The translations under genes and the position numbers were made by a program. Under the pieces are notes generated by a model. The model made no database searches and was not told the DNA's origin. It saw only the letters and a program-made list of their open reading frames with translations. DNA of 64,000 nt from Anaspis maculata (taxonomy: Eukaryota; Arthropoda; Insecta; Coleoptera; Scraptiidae), in assembly GCA_949128115.1 (NCBI GenBank), contig OX421962.1, positions 12,289,262 through 12,353,261 of the forward strand. The letters run 5' to 3'. This document shows positions 13,526 through 24,544 of this stretch, piece after piece; within the stretch, counting starts at the first letter, position 1, and the number at the start of each line of letters is the position of its first letter.

Positions 13526-16283
13526 TAAAACCTGAACTTTTTGGATAACAATTGTGTCGTGAGTTTTTTTTATATTTGTGTTCGTTCGTCAGATGTTGCG
13601 TTTGGAACAAGTAGCTGCCATCTCAAAAAGTGGTGACCGATTGTTTTTGAAGTCACGTGAGTTGAAGTTTGAAGTCACGTGGGTTGGAGCTTGCAGTCAC
13701 GTGGGTTGAAACATGAACTTTTTGGATAACAATTGTGTCTTTTTTTTATATTTGTGTTCGTTTGTCGGATGTTGCGCTTGGAACAAGTAGCTGCCAACTC
13801 CAAAAGTGGTGACGGATCGTTTTAAAAGTCACGTGGGTTGAAGCCTGGAGTCACGTGGGTTGAAGCCTGGAGTCACGTGGGTTGAAGCCTGGAGGCACGT
13901 GGGTTTAAACCTGAACTTTTTGGATAACAATTGTGTCTTTTTTTCTATATTTGTATTCGTTCGTCAGATGTTGCGTTTGGAACAAGTAGCTGCCAACTTC
14001 AAAAGTTGTGACCGATCGTTTCAAAAAACACGTGGGTTGATGCCTGAAGTCACGTGGGTTGAAGCCTGAAGTCACGTGGGTTGAAGCCTGAAGTCACGTG
14101 GGTTGAAGCCTGAGGTCACGTGGGTTGAAGCCTGAGGTCACGTGGGTTGAAGGCTGGAGTCACGTGGGTTAAAACCTGAACTTTTTGGATAACAATTGTG
14201 TCTTTTTTTTTGATATTTGTGTTCGTTCGTCAGATGTTGCGTTTGGAACAAGTAGCTGCCAACTTCAAAAGTGGTGACCGATCGTTTTAAAAGTCACGTG
14301 GGTTGAAGCCTGAAGTCACGTGGGTTGAAGCCTGAAGTCACGTGGGTTGAAACCTGAAATTCTTAGATAACAATTGTGTCTTTTTCTTCTATATTTGTGT
14401 TCGTTCGTCAGATGTTGCGCTTGGAACAAGTAGCTGCCAACTCCAAAAGTGGTGACGGATCGTTTTAAAAGTCACGTGGGTTGAAGCCTGGAGTCACGTG
14501 GGTTGAAGCCTGGAGTCACGTGGGTTTAAACCTGAACTTTTTGGATAACAATTGTGTCTTTTTTTCTATATTCGTATTCGTTCGTCAGATGTTGCGTTTG
14601 GAACAAGTAGCTGCCAACTTCAAAAGTTGTGACCGATCGTTTCAAAAAACACGTGGGTTGATGCCTGAAGTCACGTGGGTTGAAGCCTGAAGTCACGTGG
14701 GTTGAAGCCTGAGGTCACGTGGGTTGAAGCCTGAGGTCACGTGGGTTGAAGGCTGGAGTCACGTGGGTTAAAACCTGAACTTTTTGGATAACAATTGTGT
14801 CTTTTTTTTTTATATTTGTGTTCGTTCGTCAGATGTTGCGTTTGGAACAAGTAGCTGCCAACTTCAAAAGTGGTGACCGATCGTTTTGAAAGTCACGTGG
14901 GTTGAAGCCTGAAGTCACGTGGGTTGAAGCCTGAAGTCACGTGGGTTGAAACCTGAAATTCTTAGATAACAGTTGTGTCTTTTTCTTCTATATTTGTGTT
15001 CGTTCGTCAGATGTTGCGTTTGGAACAAGTAGCTGCCAACTCCAAAAGTGGTGACCGATCGTTTAAAAAGTCACGTGGGTTGAAGCCTGAAGTCACGTGG
15101 GTTGAAGCCTGGAGTCACGTGGGTTGAATAAACCTGAACTTTTTGGATAACAATTGTGTCTTTTTTTTATATTTGTGTTCGTTCGTCAGATGTTGCGTTT
15201 GAAACAAGTAGCTACCAACTTCAAAAGTGGTGACCGATCGTTTTCAAAGTCACGTGGGTTGAAGCCTGAAGTCACGTGGGTTGAAGCCTGAAGTCACGTG
15301 GGTTGAAACCTGAACTTTTTGGATAACAATTGTGTCGTAAGTTTTTTTTATATTTGTGTTCGTTCGTCAGATGTTGCGTTTGGAACAAGTAGCTGCCAAC
15401 TCCAAAAGTGGTGTCGGATCGTTTTAAAAGTCACGTGGGTTGAAGCCTGGAGTCACGTGGGTTGAAGCCTGAAGTCACGTGGTTTAGAGCCTGAAGTCAC
15501 GTGGGTTAGGACCTAAACTTTTTGGATAACAATTGTGTCTTTTTTTTTTGATATTTGTGTTCGTTTGACGGATGTTGCGTTTGGAACAAGTAGCTGCCAA
15601 CTCAAAAAGTGGTGACCGATCGTTTTCAAAGTCACGTGGGTTGAAGTTTGAAGTCACGTGGGTTGATGCCTGAAGTCACGTGGGTTGAAGCCTGAAGTCA
15701 CGTGGGTTGAAGCCTGAGGTCACGTGGGTTGAAGGCTGGAGTCACGTGGGTTAAAACCTGAACTTTTTGGATAACAATTGTGTCTTTTTTTTTTGATATT
15801 TGTGTTCGTTCGTCAGATGTTGCGTTTGGAACAAGTAGCTGCCAACTCCAAAAGTGGTGACCGATCGTTTTCAAAGTCACGTGGGTTGAAGTTTGAAGTC
15901 ACGTGGGTTGGAGCCTGAAGCCACGTGGGGTTAAACCTGAACTTTTTGGATAACAATTGTGTCTATTTTTCGATATTTTTGTTCGTTCGTCGGATGTTGC
16001 GTTTGGAACGAGTAGCTGCCAACTTGAAAAGTGGTGACCGATCGTTTTTAAAGTCACGTGGGTTGAAGTTTGAAGTCACGTGGGTTGATGCCTGAAGTCA
16101 CGTGGGTTGAAGCCTGAAGTCACGTGGGTTGAAGCCTGAGGTCACGTGGGTTGAAGGCTGGAGTCACGTGGGTTAAAACCTGAACTTTTTGGATAACAAT
16201 TGTGTCTTTTTTTTTTGATATTTGTGTTCGTTCGTCAGATGTTGCGTTTGGAACAAGTAGCTGCCAACTCCAAAAGTGGTGAC
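12736..16283. repeat. 3.2-kb satellite module, copy 3 of 3 (with unit insertions)
   Basis: Third copy of the 3377-6591 module. It is interrupted by about 357 bp at 13526-13882 and by 181 bp near 15300-15480 relative to copy 1. The 181-bp extra unit carries a GTGTCGTAAG core, also seen at about 121 and 2210. The window's first 360 bases match about 15211-15570, so the left edge lies in yet another copy of this pattern. Confidence 0.8.
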
Positions 16284-17307
16284 CGATCGTTTTGAAAGTC
16301 ACGTGGGTTGGAGTTTGAAGTCACGTGGGTTGGAGCCTGAAGTCACGTGGGTTAAGACCTGAACTTTTTGGATAACAATTGTGTCTATTTTTCGATATTT
16401 TTGTTCGTTCGTCGGATGTTGCGTTTGGAACGAGTAGCTGCCAACTTGAAAAGTGGTGACCGATCGTTTTCAAAGTCACGTGGGTTGAAGTTTGAAGTCA
16501 CGTGGGTTGGAGCCTGAAGTCACGTGGGTTTGAACCTGAACTTTTTGGATAACAATTGTGTCTTTTTTTTTTATATTTGTGCTCGTTCGTCGGATGTTGC
16601 GTTTGGAACAAGTAGCTGCCAACTCAAAAAGTGGTGACCGATCGTTTTAAAGTCACGTGGGTTGGAGTTTGAAGTCACGTGGGTTGGAGCCCGAAGTCAC
16701 GTGGGTTAGGACCTGAACTTTTTGGATAACAATTGTGTTTTTTTTTCGATATTTGTGTTCGTTTGACGGATGTACCGTTTGGAACAAGTGGCTGCCAACT
16801 CCAAAAGTGGTGACGGATCGTTTAAAAGTCACGTGGGTTGAAGCCTGGAGTCACGTGGGTTGAAGCCTGAAGTCACGTGGGTTGGAGCCTGAAGTCACGT
16901 GGGTTAGGACCTGAACTTTTTGGATAACAATTGTGTCTTTTTTTTTGATATTTGTGTTCGTTCGTCAGATGTTGCGTTTGGAACAAGTAGCTGCCAACTC
17001 AAAAAGTGGTGACCGATCGTTTTTAAAGTCACGTGGGGTGGAGTTTGAAGTCACGTGGGTTGGAGCCTGAAGTCACGTGGGTTAAGACCTGAACTTTTTG
17101 GATAACAATTGTGTCTTTTTTTTTTATATTTGTGTTCGTTCGTCGGATGTTGCGTTTGGAACAAGTAGCTGCCAACTCCAAAAGTGGTGACGGATTGTTT
17201 CAAAAGTCACGTGAGGTGAAGCCTGAAGTCACGTGGGTTGAAGCCTGAAGTCACGTGGGTTGAAGCCTGAAGTCACGTGGGTTAAAACCTGAAATTTTTA
17301 GATAACA

Positions 17308-19442
17308 TGTTACGACCGAAAATGGGCCTACAGTAAGGATACCGCTATTTTGCTTTGTTTTACACTTTATTTCGTAATTACAGCACTACGTACTATAGGC
17401 TGGATTCCGTCCACTGTATGGTTTGAGCATGGTATCGTCTGATATTTTCCTCCGGGTGCACTGTTCCACTTTTTGGTTGAAATTGGGCACTTCTCTGGTC
17501 GGTTCCGTTCCTGAGGGGTGTTCGCTTGTCCTTGTTGTCGTCCTAAGTGTCCTGTTGTGCAGGATAAACCTGAAATTACTGTTTTAATTAATTGGAAAAC
17601 TTTGTTGACGAGGGTGATCCTAACCTCATTCGTGATTTCGTGTCAAACTGGGCCCGGCCGGTGGTTGCCGCGGATGATGGCTGTGTGGATCGGTGTTGAT
17701 TTCGGCGTTGTCTCCGCTCCTCGAAGATGCAAGCTTCACGGAAGAAATTGGAATTGAGAATTGGCCGTCGAGATTTCGTCGAACTTGTTCGGATTAACAC
17801 AGGTACACGTAAAAGCGAAATTTGTTTGAAAATTCGCACGACTGCGGTCGGATCAAAAATTGGAAAAATTCGTGACTTTGCCCCTTCACCTTCAATCTCC
17901 GATTTACCATCACCAGGTATGTCACTGATTTTCTTTGACGCGTTTCCCGAGGAAAACATTGTATATTTTTAGGCATTTGGATTTTCTTTTCGTGGAAGGC
18001 GGAAGAAATACTTCTCTTCATCGTTGTTGAGGACGGAATCTGGAGCGCTGAAGTCGATCCGTACAACTGAGTTTTGCAGTGTATATCTGCCTACTTAAAG
18101 AGCCGCACACGATCTGAGGTGGGCTTTGGAATTTTGCTTTGGGTGCTTTGGTAATAATTTGTTGTTTTTTTTTTAGGCTCTTTTCCTCTTTTCTCTTCTT
18201 TTTTCTTTTCTTTCCTTTCCTTTTCTTTTCTTTGGTCTTTATTTTCCGTATTCATTTCCTGAGAATCGAAGTCGCAACCTGCTGGATCGAAGCGTGCCTT
18301 TTGGAAGTACCTATCGTTCGTGTGTGTCATCAGAAATACACGAGGCCACATCACCGTCATCTAGGTCGCCACCATCATCCATCAGTTAAGTTGCATGCTT
18401 CGGTTCCTTTTTTTGTTTATTCTTATTTGTGTAGTGTGCTACTACGCTTGTAGTTGTAGTCAATACTATTATTCGGTCGTAGATATACCGCTAACCGTAG
18501 ACACGTAGCACGTAGTTTAAATCAGTTGCAATCAATCAGTAGTGACGTCATACATTTGTTTTTATTGTATTGTATTTTGAAATTGTGATTGAATTGATGC
18601 ATAAGTAGTTGAGTTAGTTCTGGCGCTTGATTAACAGCTTAGTTCTGAATACTATTACGTAGTGCCGCATACTGGCGCTTGCCGCGGGTGGGTAGTTGCG
18701 GAATTGGTCGTGGTAGTAGTCGCTAATTTCGGTCTAGCCCCTAACAAAGACTGCCCCGTGTACACGTAGGTAACATCCTTGTTTAGGTTGCGCTTGTGTT
18801 TTTTTTTACAGGACACTACCTACGGCTGAGGCTCAATACTTGCCTGTTTCGGTCGAATGGTGTCGCCGCTACACCCAGTATCATTAACGTGTTGGTTTAT
18901 TGTTCACTACTTACGGTATCAGCTCACTTAGGCCCTTCAGGCTCTTGTCAGTCAGGTTATGATACACCTGATATTTTATTTTAAACTGCACTTCATATAA
19001 CTTATAACTGTACTTACCTTCACGTAATTTCTTTTGTTTTCAACATTATCATTTCCTGTCAAGTAATACAGACACACGAATTGGTTCTGGAATATATTTG
19101 TTTTATTACCTTCGCAATCACAACTACGTATTTTTTTTTATAAGTGCTTACCTTATTGTGGCGGTCATTATTTCGTGGTTCATTTGAGCGCAATAAGTGA
19201 TGAGTATCAAGTGACTTGGCGGCAAATTGGACTTTGTCTGATTTTCCCTTCTGACTATTTTTAGTTGTGTTTTCTTGATCAAACATCTTTCGACCTTGTA
19301 GAACGGTACTGTGGTGAATCAACTAAACCACGTGGCGCCCAGTTATCTATTTACCCACCCCATTCTCCACTTGTAGTCGGCGGGCCTCTGCAGTATCTAA
19401 CTGCCTGGTCACAGGAAGGTAACGAATTGAAACGTGGTTATA
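17308..19442. mobile_element. 2135-bp unique segment inserted in the satellite
   Basis: Non-satellite sequence starts TGTTACGACC and ends GTGGTTATA. AACA lies on both sides (17304-17307 and 19443-19446), and the broken satellite unit continues in exact phase across the gap, so this is an insertion with an apparent 4-bp target duplication. A 5' TGTT start and 4-bp duplication would fit a solo LTR of a Ty3/gypsy-type element, but the 3' end does not show a clean CA, and no primer site, gag or pol was found. It contains open frames of about 80-125 codons on both strands (for example 17588-17959 minus) that I do not recognise, plus a long polypyrimidine tract. What it is remains open; that it is an insertion is well supported. 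Confidence 0.75.
18158..18241. repeat. Polypyrimidine (T/C) tract
   Basis: About 80 bases are almost purely T and C, interrupted near 18176 by AGG, with repeating TTTTC and TTTCC blocks. The open frames crossing it on both strands are low-complexity artefacts. Confidence 0.8.
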
Positions 19443-22089
19443 AACAATTGTGTCTTTTTTTTTGAAATTTGTGTTCGTTCATCAGTTGTTACGTTTGGAA
19501 CAAGTGGCTGCCAACTCCAAAAGTGGTGACGGATCGTTTAAAAGTCACGTGGGTTGAAGCCTGAAGTCACGTGGGTTGGAGCCTGAAGTCACGTGGGTTA
19601 GGACCTGAACTTTTTGGATAACAATTGTGTCTTTTTTTTTGATATTTGTGTTCGTTCGTCAGATGTTGCGTTTGGAACAAGTAGCTGCCAACTCAAAAAG
19701 TGGTGCCCGATCGTTTTTAAAGTCACGTGGGTTGAAGTTTGAAGTCACGTGGGTTGGAGCCTGAAGTCACGTGGGTTAAAACCTGAACTCTTTGGATAAC
19801 AATTGTGTCTTTTTTTTTGATATTTGTGTTCGTTCGTCAGATGTTGCGTTTGGAACAAGTAGCTGCCAACTCAAAAAGTGGTGACCGATCGTTTTTAAAG
19901 TCACGTGGGTTGGAGTTTGTAGTCACGTGGGTTGGAGCCTGAAGTCACGTGGGTTTAAACCTGAACTTTTTGGATAACAATTGTGTCTTTTTTTTTGATA
20001 TTTGTGTTCGTTCGTCAGATGTTGCGTTTGGAACAAGTGGCTGCCAAGTTCAAAAGTGGTGACCGATCAATTTCTAAGTCACGTGGGTTGAAGCCTGAAG
20101 TCACTTGGGTTGAAGCCTGGAGTCACGTGGGTTGAAACCTGAACTTTTTGGATAACAATTGTGTCTTTAGTTTTTTGAAATTTGTGTTCGTTCATCAGTT
20201 GTTGCGTTTGGAACAAGTAGCTGCCAACTTCAAAAGTGGTGACCGATCGATTTCAAAGTCACGTGGGTTGAAGCCTGGAGTCACGTGGGCCTTAACCTGA
20301 AATTTTTAGATTACAATTGTGTATTTTTTTTTGAAATTTGTGTTCGTTCGTCAGATGTTGCGTTTGGAACGAGAAGCTGCCAACTTGAAAAGTGGTGACC
20401 GATCGTTTTCAAAGTAAAGTGGGTTGAAGTTTGAAGTCACGTGGGTTGGAGCCTGAAGTCACGTGGGTTTAAACCTGAAATTTTTAGATAACAATTGTGT
20501 CTTTTTTTTTGAAATTTGTGTTCGTTCATCAGTTGTTGCGTTTGGAACAAGTAGCTGCCAACTTCAAAAATGGTGACTGATCGTTTTCAAAGTCACGTGG
20601 GTTGAAGCCTGAAGTCACGTGGGTTGAAGCCTGAAATCACGTGGGTTGAAGCCTGAAGTCACGTGGGCTAAAACCTGAAATTTTTAGATAACAATTGTGT
20701 CTTTTTTTTTGAAATTTGTGTTCGTTCATCAGTTGTTGCGTTCGGAACAAGTAGCTGCCAACTTCAAAAGTGGTGACTGATCGTTTTCAAAGTCACGTGA
20801 GTTGAAGCCTGAAGTCACGTGGGTTAAAACCTGAACTCTTTGGATAACAATTGTGTCTTTTTTTTGATATTTGTGTTCGTTCGTCAGATGTTGCGTTTGG
20901 AACAAGTAGCTGCCAACTCAAAAAGTGGTGACCGATCGTTTTTAATGTCACGTGGGTTGGAGTTTGAGTTCACGTGGGTTGGAGCCCGAAGTCACGTGGG
21001 TTAGGACCTGAACTTTTTGGATAACAATTGTGTCTTTTTTTTCGATATTTGTGTTCGTTTGACGGATGTTGCGTTTGGAACAAGTAGCTGCCAACTCCAA
21101 AAGTGGTGACGGATCGTTTCAAAAGTCACGTGGGTTGAAGCCTTTAGTCACGTGGGTTGAAGCCTGAAGTCACGTGGGTTGAAGCCTGGAGTCACGTGGG
21201 TTTGAACCTGAACTTTTTGGATATAAATTGTGTCTTTTTTTTTTTTATATTTGTGTTCGTTCGTCAGATGTTGCGTTTGGAACAAGTAGCTGCCAACTTC
21301 AAAAGTGGTGACCGATCGTTTTCAAAGTCACGTGAGTTGAAGCCTGAAGTCACGTGGGTTGAAGCCTGGAGTCACGTGGGTTCAAACCTGAAATTTTTAG
21401 ATAACAATTGTGTTTTTTTTTTAATTTGTGTTCGTTCATCAGTTGTTGCGTTTGGAACAAGTAGCTGCCAACTTCAAAAGTGGTGACTGATCGTTTTCGA
21501 AGTCACGTGGGTTGAAGCCTGGAGTCACGTGGGTTAAAACCTGAACTTTTTGAATAACAATTGTGTCTTAAGTTTTTTTTATATTTGTGTTCGTCAGATG
21601 TTGCGTTTGGAACAAGTAGCTGCCAACTTCAAAAGTGGTGACCGATCGTTTTCAAAGTCACGTGAGTTGAAGCCTGAAGTCACGTGGGTTGAAGCCTGGA
21701 GTCACGTGGGTTAAAACCTGAAATTTTTAGATAACAATTGTGTTTTTTTTTTAATTTGTGTTCGTTCATCAGTTGTTGCGTTTGGAACAAGTAGCTGCCA
21801 ACTTCAAAAGTGGTGACTGATCGTTTTCGAAGTCACGTGGTTTGAAGCCTGGAGTCCCGCGGGTTGAAGCCTGAAGTCACGTGGGTTGAAACCTGAACTT
21901 TTTGGATAACAATTGTGTCTTTAGTTTTTTGAAATTTGTGTTCGTTCATCAGTTGTTGCGTTTGGAACAAGTAGCTGCCAACTTCAAAAGTGGTGACCGA
22001 TCGATTTCAAAGTCACGTTGGTTGAAGCCTGAAGTCACGTGGGTTGAAGCCTGGAGTCACGTGGGTTGGAGCCTGAAGTCACGTGGGTT

Positions 22090-24195
22090 AAAACCTGAAA
22101 TTTTTAGATAACAATTGTGTTTTTTTTTTTGAAATTTGTGTTCGTTCATCAGTTGTTGCGTTTGGAACAAGTAGCTGCCAACTTCAAAAGTGGTGACTGA
22201 TCGTTTTCAAAGTCACGTGGGTTGAAGCCTGAAGTCACGTGGGTTGAAGCCTGGAGTCACGTGGGTCAAAACCTGAACTTTTTGAATAACGATTGTGCCT
22301 TAAGTTTTTTTTATATTTGTGTTCGTCAGATGTTGCGTTTGGAACAAGTAGCTGCCAACTCAAAAAGTGGTGACCGATCGTTTTTAAAGTCACGTGGGTT
22401 AAAGTTTGAAGTCACGTGGGTTGGAGCCTGAAGTCACGTGGGTTAAAACCTGAACTCTTTGGATGACAATTGTGTCTTTTTTTTTGATATTCGTGTTTGT
22501 TCGTCAGATGTTGCGTTTGGAACAAGTAGCTGCCAACTCGAAAAGTGGTGACCGATCGTTTTTGAAGTCACGTGGGTTGGAGTTTGAAGTCACGTGGGTT
22601 GGAGCCTGAAGTCACGTGGGTTAAGACCTGAACTTTTTGGATAACAATTGTGTCCTTTTTTTATATATTTGTGTTCGTTTGACGGATGTTGCGTTTGGAA
22701 CAAGTAGCTGCCAACTCCAAAAGTGGTGACGGATCGTTTCAAAAGTCACGTGGGTTGAAGCCTGGAGTCACGTGGGTTGAAGCCTGAAGTCACGTGGGTT
22801 TAAACCTGAACTTTTTGGATAACAATTGTGTCTTAAGTTTTTTTATATTTGTGTTCGTCAGATGTTGCGTTTGGAACAAGTAGCTGTCAACTCAAAAAGT
22901 GGTGACCGATCGTTTTTAAAGTCACGTGGGTTAAAGTTTGAAGTCACGTGGGTTGGAGCCTGAAGTCACGTGGGTTAAAACCTGAACTTTTTGGATACAA
23001 ATGTGTCTTTTTTTTGATATTTGTGTTCGTTCGTCAGATGTTGTGTTTGGAACAAGTAGCTGCCAACTCAAAAAGTGGTGACCGATCGTTTTTAAAGTCA
23101 CGTGGGTTGGAGTTTGAAATCACGTGGGTTGGAGCCTGAAGTCACGTTGGTTAAGACCTGAACTTTTTGGATAACAATTGTGTCTTTTTTTTTGATATTT
23201 GTGTTCGTTTGACGGCTGTTGCGTTTGGAACAAGTAGCTGCCAACTTCAAAAGTGGTGACCGATGGTTTTCAAAGTCACGTGGGTTGAAGCCTGGAGTCC
23301 CGCGGGTTGAAGCCTGAAGTCACGGGGGTTAAAACCTGGAATTTTTAGATAACAATTGTGTCTTTTTTTTTGAAATTTGTGTTCGTTCATCAGTTGTTGC
23401 GTTTGGAACAAGTAGCTGCCAACTTCAAAAGTGGTGACTGATCGTTTTAAAACTCACGTGGGTTGAAGCCTGAAGTCACGTGGGTTGAAGCCTGGAGTCA
23501 CGTGGGTCAAAACCTGAACTTTTTGAATAACGATTGTGCCTTAAGTTTTTTTTATATTTGTGTTCGTCAGATGTTGCGTTTGGAACAAGTAGCTGCCAAC
23601 TCGAAAAGTGGTGACCGATCGTTTTTAAAGTCACGTGGGTTAAAGTTTGAAGTCACGTGGGTTGGAGCCTGAAGTCATGTGGGTTAAAACCTGAACTCTT
23701 TGGATGACAATTGTGTCTTTTTTTTTATATTCGTGTTTGTTCGTCAGATGTTGCGTTTGGAACAAGTAGCTGCCAACTCGAAAAGTGGTGACCGATCGTT
23801 TTTGAAGTCACGTGGGTTGGAGTTTGAAGTCACGTGGGTTGGAGCCTGAAGTCACGTGGGCTAAGACCTGAACTTTTTGGATAACAATTGTGTCCTTTTT
23901 TTTATATTTGTGTTCGTTTGACGGATGTTGCGTTTGGAACAAGTAGCTGCCAACTTCAAAAGTGGTGACGGATCATTTCAAAAGTCACGTGGGTTGAAGC
24001 CTGGAGTCACGTGGGTTGAAGCCTGAAGCCACGTGGGTTTAAACCTGAACTTTTTGGATAACAATTGTGTCTTAAGTTTTTTCATATTTGTGTTCGTCAG
24101 ATGTTGCGTTTGGAACAAGTAGCTGTCAACTCAAAAAGTGGTGACCGATCGTTTTTAAAGTCACGTGGGTTAAAGTTTGAAGTCACGTGGGTTGA
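22090..24195. repeat. Duplicated satellite module (offset 1241)
   Basis: 22090-22955 recurs at about 23331-24195, with a third partial copy from about 24250. The marker is the core variant GAATAACGATTGTGCC. Several substitutions separate the copies. Confidence 0.75.
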
Positions 24196-24544
24196 AGCCT
24201 GGAGTCCCGCGGGTTGAAGCCTGAAGTCACGTGGGTTGGAGCCTGAAGTCACGTGGGTTAAAACCTGGAATTTTTAGATAACAATTGTGTCTTTTTTTTT
24301 GAAATTAGTGTTCGTTCATCAGTTGTTGCGTTTGGAACAAGTAGCTGCCAACTTCAAAAGTGGTGACTGATCGTTTTCAAAGTCACGTGGGTTGAAGCCT
24401 GAAGTCACGTGGGTTGAAGCCTGGAGTCACGTGGGTCAAAACCTGAACTTTTTGAATAACGATTGTGCCTTAAGTTTTTTTATATTTGTGTTCGTCAGAT
24501 GTTGCGTTTGGAACAAGTAGCTGCCAACTCGAAAAGTGGTGACC

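Larger units (their letters stand above)
1..17307. repeat. Composite satellite array, left block
   Basis: The block is an uninterrupted head-to-tail array that already runs at base 1, so its left end lies outside the window. A unit has a core (ACCTGAACTTTTTGG, then ATAACAATTGTGTC, a run of 7-10 T, a TGTGTTCGTTC stretch, GTTGCGTTTGGAACAAG, TAGCTGCCAACT, AAAGTGGTGACCGATCG). The core is followed by 2-7 head-to-tail copies of a 22-bp repeat starting GTCACGTGGGTTGAAGCC. Starts at 39, 61 and 83 show the exact 22-bp period. The last 22-mer of each run is diverged (GGGTTTAAACC or GGGTTAAAACC) and merges into the next core. Successive cores are about 156, 181 and 198 bp apart near the left edge. Short open frames of 60-80 codons on both strands repeat with the array and are not genes. 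The block ends at the AACA of one unit, where a 2.1-kb segment is inserted. Confidence 0.97.

Noticed and set aside
1..17307. CRISPR-like appearance (short direct repeats separated by other sequence)
   Set aside because: The 22-mers are head-to-tail without unique spacers, the cores are repeated too, and the surroundings are eukaryotic mobile elements without cas genes.
17588..17959. 123-codon minus-strand open frame in the insert
   Set aside because: Overlaps other open frames on the plus strand and shows no known motif; length alone is not enough to call a gene.
18139..18453. 104-codon open frame in the insert
   Set aside because: It is driven by the polypyrimidine tract (low-complexity F/L/S) and has no recognisable domain.
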